NCBI GenBank assembly: GCA_027574665.1
Contig: CM050648.1
Location: 46,105,200-46,169,199 of the forward strand
DNA length: 64,000 nt
DNA from: Rhynochetos jubatus
Lineage: Eukaryota > Chordata > Aves > Eurypygiformes > Rhynochetidae
Direction: 5' to 3'
The position numbers and the translations under genes were made by a program. Shown in pieces: positions 1 to 10,810 of the stretch; positions within the stretch are counted from its first letter, which is position 1; each line of letters opens with the position of its first letter. The notes under the pieces were generated by a model. It was given only the letters and a program-made list of their open reading frames with translations, searched no databases and had not been told where the DNA came from.

Positions 1-713
1 CAATGGTTCCACAAAAGGAAATCACAGTTGACAAATAAAAGGAACAAAATTAAGATTAACAACCAATATTTTTAGCTAGCCAGCCACTCCAACCAATGAG
101 GCTACTGCACCCTTAGGTTTTCTTCATGTGCTTTGTCTATAGATAACAAAGCAACTAGCGTTAAAACTTTGCTATCACTGTCAACTTAATTGGATGCTTT
201 TGTCACCTCAGACTACTGTATTCTGTCACCATGAAGTGAAAATTTCATCCCCTTAAACATAAAAATTAAAATAAACAACTGAATGCAACACAATAGCTTC
301 TTTCAACCCATTTCCTCCTTGATGGGAGAAGCCAGCTGCTGGGCAGGTACCAAACCCCTCCTGGGTTGTGTGGCTAGCAGCCTGCTTATAATGTGATACT
401 AATCCTTCAATTCAGCTAAGCACATATTAAAAACATGAGAAATGTGCTGCAGAAGTGATTGAGAGACCAGCTCCGTAGTTAATAACCCAATAAATACTCT
501 CCAAAGTCTTTTCTGCCACCACTTGACCTCTCCAGTATGTTTGGACAGCATAAGCTAAAGATTTCTATAACATAGACAGATGTAACCTCCAAACTAGGAA
601 CAGATTCCCAGGCGGTTAATCTCTATCTGCAGTGAGCATTTCTTAACGTGCTTACCACTGTGCGTAGCACAAACATAGCCAGGCTGTCACTCCAGTTTAG
701 GTAAGACTACTAG
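1..713. other. DTNA intron, left edge of window
   Basis: AT-rich non-coding sequence lying 3' (on the minus strand) of the second DTNA coding exon, so it is part of the following intron. I looked for the next conserved dystrobrevin exon, which in vertebrates continues after the residues KKCN, and did not find it here; it must lie to the left of the window. I see no repeat or other feature in this stretch. Confidence 0.6.
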
Positions 714-1255
714 TCCGCTCTTGTGAGACCCCACCTGCAGTACTGTGTCTGGCTCTGGGGCCCCCAACGTAAGAAGGACATGGACCAGTTGGAGCGAGTC
801 CAGAGGAGGCCACGAAGATGCTCTGAGGGCTGGACCCCCTCTGCTATGGGGACAGGCTGAGAGAGTTGGGCTTGTTCAGCCTGAAGAAGGCTCTGGGGAG
901 ACCTTATAGCACCTTCCAGTGCCTGAAGGGGCCTACAAGGAAGCTGGGCGGGGAGCCGGGGGGGCACTTTTTACAAGGACCTGTAGTGACAGAACAAGGG
1001 GTAATGGGTTTAAACTGAAAGCAGGGAGGTTCAGATTGGATATTAGGAAGAAGTTCCAGAGAGGGTGGTGAGGCACTGGAACAGGTTGCCCAGAGAAGCT
1101 GTAGATGCACCGTCCCTGGCAGTGTTCAAGGCCAGGCTGGATGAGGCTTTGAGCAACCTGGTCTAGTGGAGGGTGTCCCTGCCCATGGCAGGGGGGTTGG
1201 AACTGGATGGTCTTTAAGGTCCCTTCCAACCCAAACCATCCTGTGATTCTATGAC
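714..1255 (+). mobile_element. CR1 LINE, 5'-truncated 3' end
   Basis: The plus strand carries the end of a CR1 non-LTR retrotransposon. Recognisable parts are the conserved block around 720-770 (a gag-ACCCCACCTG-type start followed by an AGTACTGTGTCTGGCTCTGG-like match), the LFSLKKRRL-type region near 850-890 and the 3' terminal block at 1220-1255, where CCCTTCCAACCCAAACCAT is followed by TGATTCTATGA-like sequence. The reverse-transcriptase frame is broken by many changes, so this is an old, dead copy. It lies in a DTNA intron in antisense orientation. The 3' boundary near 1255 is well supported; the 5' boundary is approximate. Confidence 0.92.
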
Positions 1256-2063
1256 TAAAAAAACTTGGTTTTCCTGCATTAGTCCTATCCCTACTACTGC
1301 TGCTGACAAGAGTTCCCCTAGTTAGGATTTTATTTTAACTTAGTGTGGAATGGTCTGGTAAAACACATAAACCAACTCCAACCACTCAAACTGGATGGAG
1401 AATAAAGCATAGACCCAGACACAGATTTTGTATGTATTTCCCCTTTAAAGTTCACAGCAGATGACTGTGCTAATAGAAACTGCAGCTGTAAGGGAAGAAA
1501 GACTGAATCTCAGAAGAATCACTAAAAAAGTCACTAATCAAGTGAGAAACTTCTCAAGAATGAAGCCCAGATGGAGGAAGACAGACATGCAGAGATTACA
1601 AGCAGGTTCATCCTCCTAGAAGAGATGCCTCTAGGTAGCCTTCTGGAACAAAGGGGGTTGACACATGCACTTACTTTGCTGCACCCCAAATAGACGAGGA
1701 CTAAAATCATCATTTCTTCTCATGGAGTTGCTATCTTATAGCATATTAAGCATTTAATTTGGAGGATCTTTCTGGAACTCCCAAATGTTATTTTACAGGA
1801 AAATTGGAGAATGTAGTTACAGTACTTAATAATTAAAGTTGTGGCCTGCATCATGAACCACCCTTCTATGACTGAATCACTAGCATGTTTGAGACAAGCT
1901 CCTTATATAAACAGGTTAATATTTAAAATCTGCCCCAGCACTCTGATTAGTGTCCTTTGCCATGCCAGACCAAACAGTCCTGGTTTGTGACGGATGAAGG
2001 ACAGACCAGGGAGTGCAGCGGAAAGCTAGTAACGGAGTACGAGAGAAGCGCTGACATACTTAC
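1256..2063. other. DTNA intron between CR1 and second coding exon
   Basis: Non-coding sequence immediately downstream (minus strand) of the second DTNA coding exon. It starts, on the minus strand, with the splice donor at 2063-2058. No gene, recognisable repeat or long open frame of interest is seen. Confidence 0.6.
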
Positions 2064-2144
2064 AGTTGCATTTCTTCTGAACAAACCTAAGCTTGCATGC
2101 TGTTCGGTAGGTGGACAAACGAATGCGATCCAGATCCTGAGCAC
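2064..2144 (-). CDS. DTNA: alpha-dystrobrevin, second coding exon (partial gene)
   Basis: This 81-bp exon encodes residues 23 (last two bases) to 49 of alpha-dystrobrevin, from [10 protein letters not shown] through [17 protein letters not shown], plus the first base of the next codon. The sequence matches the vertebrate DTNA family closely. The DTNB paralogue has a diverged form here (AQNFDVIRLS), so DTNA is preferred. The exon is bounded on the minus strand by a CTCTTCCACTAG acceptor (AG at 2146-2145) and a GTAAGT donor starting at 2063; both flanking introns are phase 1. Dystrobrevin is a cytoplasmic, membrane-associated component of the dystrophin glycoprotein complex that binds dystrophin and syntrophins. 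This segment begins the conserved EF-hand-like region. The rest of the protein (EF-hand-like domains, ZZ zinc finger, coiled coils) lies outside the window. The identity comes from recalled family sequence, not from a search. Confidence 0.95.
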
Positions 2145-5100
2145 CTAGTGGAAGAGAATAACAGTGACATTTGAATGGAATATGACCCGTGCATGTCTGT
2201 GCTAGCAGGGAAGCCAGAGAACAAAGAGGACACACGAGCTGACTCTGTTTAATAACTTTCAAGGCTCTCTCCTTTGCAGCGAGAGTAGAGAGAGGTGAGG
2301 AGAATGGAGGGGAATGGCAGGAGCTACAGTGTTAAAAGACTTTTATAAAGGAAGGCAAGGAATAGTCAGCCCACTGTGTCTGTCACTTTGAAGAACAATC
2401 TGGTCAAGCTGCAGGCTAAAAGACACACTGGCCAGGCTCCAAGAGCAGGGAAAACCTCCATCTAATTTTAATATTTAACAACAAAGCTCATAATAAATAA
2501 CTTGGGCTGACATGCCAGATCAGAACAAGGTATTGCGAGCAAACCAAATTAGAAACAATATCACGTCGTAATGAAAAGACTGACAGCAGTCTGCAGAAGG
2601 GGGCAGAAATAGTGCAAAGGCTGTGAGGCCCTTCTCCATTTTGCAGAGGTATGTGCTCTGCAACGGAGACTTCCAAGGGTCAGCTCGCTGTTTCACACAT
2701 AGATTGCCCCTGGCTGCTCCAACTTAAAGGTCTGGCAGCACTTCCAAAGCAGCTGTGCAGAAGATGGGCATGAACTGACTGGCAGGTACCTCGCACACAA
2801 GGGTGGCAGAGAGGGACCAGGATGGTCCTGGCACAGTGTCTTTAGGCCTCCCGCTGCTGTGCACCTCACATAACGTTTCCCAAACCCCCTCAAAAAGTAG
2901 ATGAGGAGATTGTGATTTAAGTCTCTCCCCTCCTTGGCTGGTGTGTTTTACATAAAGAAGTGTTGCCTCATTGCTACAACATGGCCTATGAAATATAAGA
3001 CTGCATATTAACTTTACCACACGTTTCACGGAAACACATTCAATTACATTTTTGTGCATTTGCTTTTCTTCACTGTGGTTGGCCCTGTAACAGGAGAAAA
3101 ACCTGTTCTGTGCAGTTGAAGAAGGTACCAAGTCACAAGCCCCAGAGCTTTTTAAGGAACTATGCACATGAAACACATCCAAACAAGGTACAATCAGGCT
3201 GTCAGAGAAGTGGAGTGGAATATGGGCCTATTCTGCTTTTACACACACTTCCCAAATGCTCTCTTTAAGATTCCTCTTGACATTATTAGACTGGCCGCTC
3301 AGCCGCGCTGATGTACATATGGCCATGTCGGCATTGTTCACCCACACTTTCTTACACAATCTGCCATCCTTTGGACCCAAATATTTCAAATGTGCTCCCG
3401 ACATGTGAGATGAAAATGAGAATAACACTCTGCCCTCTCCCCAGACTCTGCTCTTTTCCTGACCGGATTCTCCCACACCATCATCCCAGGGCTCCCAGCT
3501 ACTCCCTTTTGCCGGTTGGCTGCCATAACACCATCTGTTCCTGGGAGAAGCTGCCCTTAACTACTTAATATCAGGTCTGGAAAGTTATTTTTATTTTTTT
3601 CATCATACGCTTTATTGTTAAATGACACAAGTTTTTTTCTTCGCCATTAGTATCTCATTGAGAGCTTTTGGAAAACTTCTTTACCGGTAAAGGGGAGGAT
3701 AATACTTGTAACCCTAAGACTTGACTTTTTTAATAGGACCGATGAGTAAAATGAATTTAACTTTTTCCCTCTTAACTTTAGTGAAAGCTACTAATAAAAG
3801 CTTCCAGTGCTCCTTTATAAAACTTCAGCCTTTTACCAAGATGTAAAGATTCAAAACAAAGCGAGACTGGCTCATTGAGCTTCCTAGGTTGCAGTATAAA
3901 ACCTAATTAAACAAATTTGTAGGCAATAAAGTTGTTTTTTTCTTTTTCTGTTTTCTGGTTTTTACTATTTACACACATAGTGGATGGTATTATTTTGGTA
4001 GTAGATGTTTTTGCTGATAAATCCCTAGAACAGACAATTAAATTTTATCATGATTTGCATTTTGCAGCAGTCAGAGATCTATTTGTCAAATAATTTCTGC
4101 AGAAAAGTGACTTCCCTTACATGGAGAGCCCTGAGAAACAAACGGAAAGATCCACAGGACTGAGCACAGCAAATGAAACTGTGAATTTGCAACTTGCCTA
4201 CAGGATTGCCAGTGGCCTCTCCTTCCTTTTGCCCGACAGCAGTGTTTCGCTCTGTTTCCTTCGAATATGCTCATCTCATGTAACACTGTTTGCAGTTTGC
4301 AAAAATAATACAGGGATACACTGCAAGCTTTGGCTGTTGTTTTCTTGCTGGATAATATGCGCTGGCAGCACTACAGCGATGTACGTTTTGAACTCTCTTT
4401 ATCAGTCTGGCTATACGTCAGCATGTCAGGTAAGACTAAGGGCAGCCTAGTGATGTGATGTCCAGCGGTGTGTTTTGAGATATCTGACACAATTTAAGCT
4501 TTGACCACAGGACTTGACAAAAGATGATATTGTGATGCTAATTCACAAAGGTTTGTAATTTGGAACTAGAAAGGTGCCTCTTCTGAAGAAAACAAAAAAG
4601 TCAAACAAAACTTCTTCAAATACAGGGAAAATCACATAGTGTCCCAAATCTAAAGTGAGAGTCAAATCCATCTATTCCTTGTTCAGAACAAGTTTCCTAC
4701 TTAAAAAGGCAGGAAAACTTGGATTTTTTTTTTTTTTTCTGTCTTGTGTAGTCTGGAACATGCCCTATATTCTGAAAGTATTGTGGGGTTTTAATCACAG
4801 CCTAGAAGTTATGACTGCAAGAACCTAAACCACTGGCAAAGTCCTTTATATAATGAATTTTATTCCTCTAATACTAGCAGGTTACCTAAAGCTTATTTTT
4901 CTTATAATGTTAAGAAGCTTCGTGTGACCCACAGTACATAGGGCGTGTGGAGCACGTTTTTTATTAAACATGGACCATGTGAGCTTGCACATAGCTAAGG
5001 GTGTCTGAATGCAAGGACAGAAGGATGAGCTTCTGTTTCAGTGAAGCACACCCTTTATACACACAGGTATCCAAGGGACTCTCAAAATGCAAAATTGAGC

Positions 5101-6352
5101 GTTTTCTATCCACCTGGACATTTCTTTGTCTAAAATATACTTAGTTTTTCACAAAAGTTTAGTGTTTTCCCCTTTTTAACCAGTTCTGCGTGTGCATGTG
5201 TAGCAGGAGGAGGAAGGGAAGCCGGCAAACAGAAAAGGGAAGAGCATGTGAGATAAACCAGATATGAGTAAATATGTCAAAATACTAAAATGTGAAAGAA
5301 AAAAATAGTAGAAAATAACTATTCGTGTACAGTATGGCAAATAATCCCTCCTCCACCTCAACTGCTGATTACAAATGTTCCCAACACACCCTTAACTCCT
5401 CCAATATAACCCAACAATAAAACACCCTTCAAAACTGTAGGAACAAACCATAAATCCTCACAGCAAAGTCTTAAGCAATTATCTTCCATTTTAGGAATAT
5501 TTCAAACTAACTTAACGGAAGTTCTGCTGTTGACTTTAGCTGATACAAGCTCAAGTCCTCTCTATAACTCTAATTAAAAGTATAGTATGTTCTGATAATA
5601 GACAAATGCATTATCTCTTTTTCTTGGGTGTTTTTTGTTTGTGTGCATGGTTTGGGTTTTGTGTTTTGGTTTTTTGGTTTTCTTCTAGCCAAAGAACAAC
5701 CCCTCCCTCCACTGGTCCAGGAGGTTGTTGCAAAAGGACAAGAGAAATATCCGAGTGATGACAGCAAGCCTTATGTAATACTGATAGAATTACAGGGCAC
5801 AACCAAGCTAGCGGACACAGTGGAATAGGCCAAGACCGTTCTCAGTATCTGAATGCCAAGTCCTTCATCTGGAGAGCTCTGGAGCTTTGGAGAGCTCAGG
5901 AGCGCAGATGAAGGGCATTTGGTGCCCCTGGGCTCACCCCTGGAGAACAGTCCTGAGCACATTTAATTCACCAGCACAGACCTGGCCTTCCAGTGTGAAC
6001 AGTTGCTCAAGTCCCAGTAAAGCTCATATTAGTCTCTCCCAGCAGATGGGGGAGATATTCTGTCATTTTCTACTATCTTGCAGGGGCAAACAATAGGAAG
6101 TGTAGTAATTACAGACAGAACTTAGGTAAATCTAGTAACAGGGCGGTAGTCTCAAACTTCGTAGGTCATAGAGCTTCCTTGAGAAATGGTGGATTGTTTG
6201 TCAGAGAAATAAGAGACGACTGTCAAGAGAATTGCCGGAACACTGTTATACAGTACATCCCCAACACACTATTCTGCAGGGAACACAAAGCTTCACTAGC
6301 AACTATAAAAAATATGCTGAAGTGGGGTCTGTGGTACATGAGTCCCCATACC
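2145..6352. other. DTNA intron, part between exon 2144 and the LTR
   Basis: Non-coding intronic sequence between the first two DTNA coding exons. It includes a T15 tract at 4724-4738 and a GT-rich stretch at about 5625-5685. No conserved exon, RNA gene or clear transposon was recognised. Several frames of 60-150 codons occur (for example 2724-3182 minus), but none resembles a known protein or has supporting splice sites. Confidence 0.6.
4724..4738 (+). repeat. poly-T tract (15 nt)
   Basis: Uninterrupted run of 15 T in the DTNA intron. It could be part of a length-variable simple repeat; no transposon was recognised next to it. Confidence 0.9.
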
Positions 6353-6929
6353 GTGTGTGGCTGGGATGGAGTTAACTTCCTTTACAGCAGCCTGCACGGT
6401 GCTGTGGTTTAGATTTGTGGCTAAAAATGTGTTCATAACACACCGATGTTTTAGCTACTGCTGAACAGTGCTTGCACAGCATCCAGGCCTTTCTGTTTCC
6501 TACTCTGTTCCTCTCTGAGAGCCGGCTGGGTGTGGGCTAGGTTGGGAGGGGACACAGCCATGACAGATGACCCCACCTGGCCAAAAGGACAGTCCGTACC
6601 ATATAACATCGGGCTCGGCAACAAAACTAGGGTAGGGAAAAAAGGGGCTGGCGAGTTTTGTTTTCCAAGGCGGACATTGCTCAGAAACTGACTGGGCATC
6701 AGCCTGCTTTTGGGAGGTGGTGAGTGGCCACCTTTGCATCACTTGGTGCTTTCTGTTGTCATTTTTTCCCTCTCTTTCCATCACTTAATCAACTGTCTTT
6801 ACCTCAAGCCACGGGTTTTCTTGCTTTTGCTCTCCCTATACACTTTCCCATCCGCCTGGAGGGATGGTTGGGGATTAAGCAAGTGGTTGTGTGAGTGCTT
6901 AGCAGCTGGTCAGGCTCAACCCACTACAG
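6353..6929 (+). mobile_element. Solo LTR of an avian endogenous retrovirus
   Basis: About 577 bp matches the layout of a common bird ERV long terminal repeat. In order it has GGCTGGGATGGAGTTAACTT near the 5' end, a TTTTAGCTACTGCTGAACAG block at about 6450, GGGAGGGGACACAGCCATGA at about 6545, an ACTGTCTTTACCTCAAGCCA block (a polyadenylation-region landmark) at about 6792, and an ACCCACTACA end. The ends follow the TG...CA rule (TG at 6354, CA at 6927-6928). The pentamer ATACC occurs on both sides (6348-6352 and 6930-6934), consistent with a target-site duplication. No retroviral gene lies beside it, so it is a solo LTR left by recombination. The TATA and poly(A) signals expected in this family look decayed. 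It lies antisense to DTNA, about 300 bp downstream of the start-codon exon. The ERV class (ERVL-like) is inferred, and I do not assert a family name. Confidence 0.85.
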
Positions 6930-7231
6930 ATACCCTCCCTAAAAGATGGAGACCTTTATCCCTCATCATCGCTACCTATGTATTGCAGCATTTTTGTCTG
7001 AAGAAGCTATTGATTAAACAACACAATCACAAAATCTGATGTAGAAAACCCCTCTCTGCGGTTATTTGGTCAAATCAGCCCATTTTCCTGTAGTTTTGGT
7101 CTCACGACATTAAACCATTTGTGAAATGGAGATACCAATCCCGTGAACTGGAAAGCTTGCATAAATTTTACTGATGCTGTATTGCAGCTGGCTTGGTCTA
7201 TCACAGTGAGAAATTTCTAGGAAGTACTTAC
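6930..7231. other. DTNA intron beside the start-codon exon
   Basis: Short non-coding stretch between the LTR and the splice donor of the first coding exon. On the minus strand it begins GTAAGTACTT at 7231. No other feature is seen. Confidence 0.6.
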
Positions 7232-7299
7232 GCATTTCTGCAAACAGCTGCCTTCTTTCTGCCATGGTATTTCCTCTTTTCCCACAATCTTCAATCATT
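7232..7299 (-). CDS. DTNA: alpha-dystrobrevin, first coding exon with start codon (partial gene)
   Basis: This exon encodes the N-terminus of alpha-dystrobrevin, MIEDCGKRGN followed by TMAERRQLFAEM, and the first base of an Arg codon. The start ATG is at 7298-7296, one base inside the exon. The acceptor is a good pyrimidine tract ending TTTTGTCTTCCAG (AG at 7301-7300) and the donor is GTAAGT at 7231-7226, phase 1. It joins in frame to 2144. The presence of an acceptor directly before the ATG means that at least one 5' untranslated exon lies upstream, at higher coordinates. Residue 5 is Cys, where the mammalian proteins I recall have Ser. A second in-frame ATG (Met12, 7265-7263) has a strong initiation context (ACCATGG) and could be used. 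DTNB is less likely because its N-terminus differs at several of these positions. The identity is from recalled family sequence. Confidence 0.95.
7263..7265 (-). promoter_or_regulatory. Possible alternative translation start (Met12 of DTNA)
   Basis: The in-frame ATG for Met12 has A at -3 and G at +4 (ACCATGG), a near-ideal vertebrate initiation context. The annotated first ATG lies at the exon edge, and its -3 base comes from an unknown upstream exon. Leaky scanning to Met12 would remove 11 residues. This is an inference from sequence context only. Confidence 0.3.
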
Positions 7300-7514
7300 C
7301 TGGAAGACAAAATCATGTGAAAACACTGAGCATTATACCCAGACTGAACATACGTACATAAGCATCCATAATCCGTCCTGGAGAACCTGTGAGGGTAACT
7401 GGTGCTCCACGTGTGCCCAATGCCTTTTGCCAGCCTCTCTGTGGCACGGTTTGCGGAGAAGCTGGTCCCCAAATTGTCCTCCATACCCTAGACTCTGCTT
7501 TCAAGCATTTGTTT

Positions 7515-7535
7515 TCTCTCTCTCTCTCTCTCTCC
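7515..7535 (+). repeat. (TC)n microsatellite
   Basis: Uninterrupted TC dinucleotide repeat of about ten units, about 215 bp upstream of the DTNA start-codon exon acceptor. On the transcribed (minus) strand it is a GA repeat. Confidence 0.95.
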
Positions 7536-7805
7536 CAAAGGCAATGTTCAGTTTTTCTGCTTGATGTAACTAACTGACTTACATAACACAAGCTCTGAAA
7601 TTCATTTTAGGTTTTCTTAAATAAGGAATCTTCAGTTTAAATTATGTAAGAGAGAAGAAATCATAAAAGATTCAGATATTATTTTACAGTTTATAAAATG
7701 TCTTTTCTAGCCAATTCTGGGTGGAGGAGACAGAAAAAAATAACACAACAGCAACTAAATCTCTAGTCCTTAACATAATACCCTCTATTTACTCAAGCAA
7801 ATACA

Positions 7806-7871
7806 CTACAAATATTCATTCAAATTCAAGACAGTACGCTACAAATATTCATTCAAATTCAAGACAGTACG
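7806..7871 (+). repeat. 33-bp tandem duplication (2 copies)
   Basis: The 33-base unit beginning CTACAAATATTCATTC occurs twice head to tail, at 7806-7838 and 7839-7871, with no mismatch. The perfect identity suggests a recent duplication, and copy number could vary between individuals. Confidence 0.95.
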
Positions 7872-10747
7872 CCTCTGATTAAATGAGTTTCAGTAAAAGA
7901 CTCAGAAGTAAGAATACATTTTCCTTCAGTTTTCAGATATAAAAATCTTCAGGATATTTCAAAGAGCGTTACTGCTGGATAGAGCAGAGAGAAAAGAGGC
8001 AGTTTCCTTCACAGGCAGCATTCTAACCATAAAAGACTAAAGCCTTCAGAGCAGAGATTAACATCTTTAGCAGCACTCAAAAATTGAAACCAGTGTCAGC
8101 ATCACCACTTCCTATGGGTAATTACTCCAGCAAACCAATATCCTTTCCTCCCTGCCAAGCTTGGTTAGGGCTTCTGACCTGCATTGTGATCTACATCCTT
8201 ATCTCAACTAGACCGTATAAAACAACACTGGACCACCTGGGATATAAAAAAGATGCTCTGTAGAGTCCTGCAGTCCAAAATATTCTACTGTAGAAAACCC
8301 ACATATGTATAAAACAGGAAGGATAAAAGTACTGGATGATGAAGTCTACCATCACCAAAGGACTCAGGAAAGAAAACCAGTTTCATTTCATTTCTCGGAG
8401 AAAGAAAGGCAATCACGTAAGAGGTGTTTTGCTGTGGCTTTCTTTTTTCCCTTCCAAAATGCACTGTTCAAATGAAGTGGTGGTACATTATAATGGCCTT
8501 TTCCAAACAGTCTATTCAATTCTCAGAGTACTGATAAAGGCTCTGCCAAAGTGCCATCTATGGTGGACGTGTCATGATGTGAGCAGCAGTCCCACGAGGA
8601 AGTGGACAAAGGGTATGGCTGCAGCCTCTTTGCAGGGCTATTCAGGTTCACCCTCATGCTCTAATTTGGCCGGGAGTGGTACAGATGTGTGTAGCATTGC
8701 ATTAAGTCTGAGCTAAAATATCCTGCCTTTCTGCAGAGATAACGGCTTTCAGTATAGCGCTTTACAGAAGTGGCCACACAGCCTCTGATCTGGAGGCAGT
8801 TGGTGTCTTGCCAGCTTAGAGGTGTCAGGGAAGACTCATGTCTACCTGCAAAACGAGATACACCTCGAGATACGCCAGACCCAACTTGCATCCTGATTAG
8901 ACAGCAAGTTGTAGTATCTTTTGTACCTGGATCGATCTCAAATCTCTGCCGTTAAAAGACAAAATTCTATGTAAACCCACTAACCCTGGCTTCAGTTCCC
9001 CACTCCTTTCTGTTTCTACTCGAACTCGTGGTAGGAGACAAATTTGCCACAGTGAATGACCAGAGCTTGTAGGACAGATGGGTTAATAAAGCCCTTTGAA
9101 AAGATAGCATCTTTTACGAGGCAGGGCAGTTGAGGGAACACTTCAAAGCAAATACAATTTTAGATTAACTTTTATTATTTGTAGAGTGGGTCACAGGCCA
9201 CCACAATTTTCTCTGACTGCTCCTCTATTCAGAATTATCCTACAAACAATGTGCAACTGGTTTTCAGACTATATACTGTTCGTATTGACCAAGATTGGGT
9301 TATTCTGATTTTAGCACAAGGATTACATCATCTTCTTTCAGTTTCTTGATACAATTCCCACTTCAATCTTCCAGATTTTTCTCCATTTATTAATTTGTTG
9401 TTTTCATTCCACCAACGTTCTCTAACCTTTGTGAAAAAATGACTGGTATCACAGTGATTTCTGTTCACTTTATAGAAAACAAAAAGGGTGCAACTTTATT
9501 CTCCCTTCCCTCATACTGTCTCGTGGGTAAAAATATTCCTTAGCTATTGCTTCTAAATATCTACAGAGCATCCACCGGAACGGGGCTCACCTGTGACCTT
9601 GCTCACCATGCGGAAGAATTGTCCCAGTCAAAATTAAGTAAGAAAGGTATTTTTCAAATAATGCAAACTGTGCGGCAAGTTCTCTGCCTTCAGAGGACCC
9701 ATTCCTAAAGTGTCCTTTCAGTAGGGTAAAAATCATTACCTGGTTTGCCCTTTTGTGCAGTTCATCCTCCCCTTACTTTTATTGATGTTTATATCTCCTT
9801 ATATAAGATGTTTCCTGGACCTGATCATCATTTTTCAGAATGTCCCATTATCTACTGAAAGTGAATCACCCTTTCCACTGCTGGGGCTTATGGGGATTAC
9901 CAGGCCTGACAAATAACTTTACATTTATATACACTCTACTCAGGCTTCCTTGGAGAGGGAAGAAACTTTGTATTGATATTTTTAAGAGTCTCACTGCCCT
10001 AGGTATTTTACAGATTTTAAAACAGCCTTCATCCCAAGTGACAATCCTAAAATCCACTGCAACGCAAAATATATCATTAAGCTAATGAGAACATTAGTGG
10101 TGACAGTGTTTTCAGATAGATATTTTCTATCCCTCCTTCACGTTTTTCCCTCATAGAAGAAACGTGATAGATGATGTTCATCAATATTGTTATTTCTGAG
10201 TCGCTGTTGACAGGAATTCACTCAGTTGTGTTTTCCAAGCTTTTGGTATGCATTTTTAACTCTAGAATGTGCTACAGCCCAGGCTCAACTAATGCCACTG
10301 GTGTTGGGCATCTCCCTGTTTGGCCTCGTTCACCTTGATCCAGCTTACAGGTACACAGCTCAGCTCTTTAACTTAGATCACAGAGACTGAGCCTGGGATG
10401 CGCCCAGCGCAGTCCCTGGGGCTGGCCGTGAGCATAACTGACTACAGTCATGTTCCAGTATTTCTCATTTTGTTTGTAACACATGCAAAGTCACAAGAAA
10501 AAAAAGGTACAATTTGTTCTACAGGGGGAAAAAAGCATATCACAAAGTGAACTGTAATGTACTTTAGGAAACAAAATAAATTATCAGAGACATAATTTTG
10601 AAAAAATATTAATTAAAGTACACTCTTCCCATAATAAGGATTAGATTATATTCATCTTCTATTGATCCCTTCCACTATCTTTTTCCCTCCACTTTTCTCC
10701 CCAGGAAACAGCTCCTCCACTGCAGGTAGGGAGAACACCTACTGTGC

Positions 10748-10810
10748 ATCTAATTAAAATTCTTCTCACGGGCTAATTAGTAAGGTACCAATTAGCAAGG
10801 CATTAAGGCT
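10748..10810. promoter_or_regulatory. Candidate regulatory element with clustered TAATTA/ATTAG motifs
   Basis: Within about 60 bp there are TAATTA at 10751-10756, CTAATTAG at 10773-10780 and CAATTAG at 10789-10795. The last two are followed by T/C-AAGG, giving two copies of ATTAGYAAGG at 10776 and 10791, then ATTAAGG at 10802. Such cores are typical homeodomain binding sites, and clusters of this kind are common in conserved vertebrate enhancers. Conservation cannot be judged from one sequence. Confidence 0.3.

Noticed and set aside
1-2063. Third DTNA coding exon
   Set aside because: The expected continuation after KKCN was looked for on the minus strand and not found, so it lies outside the window.
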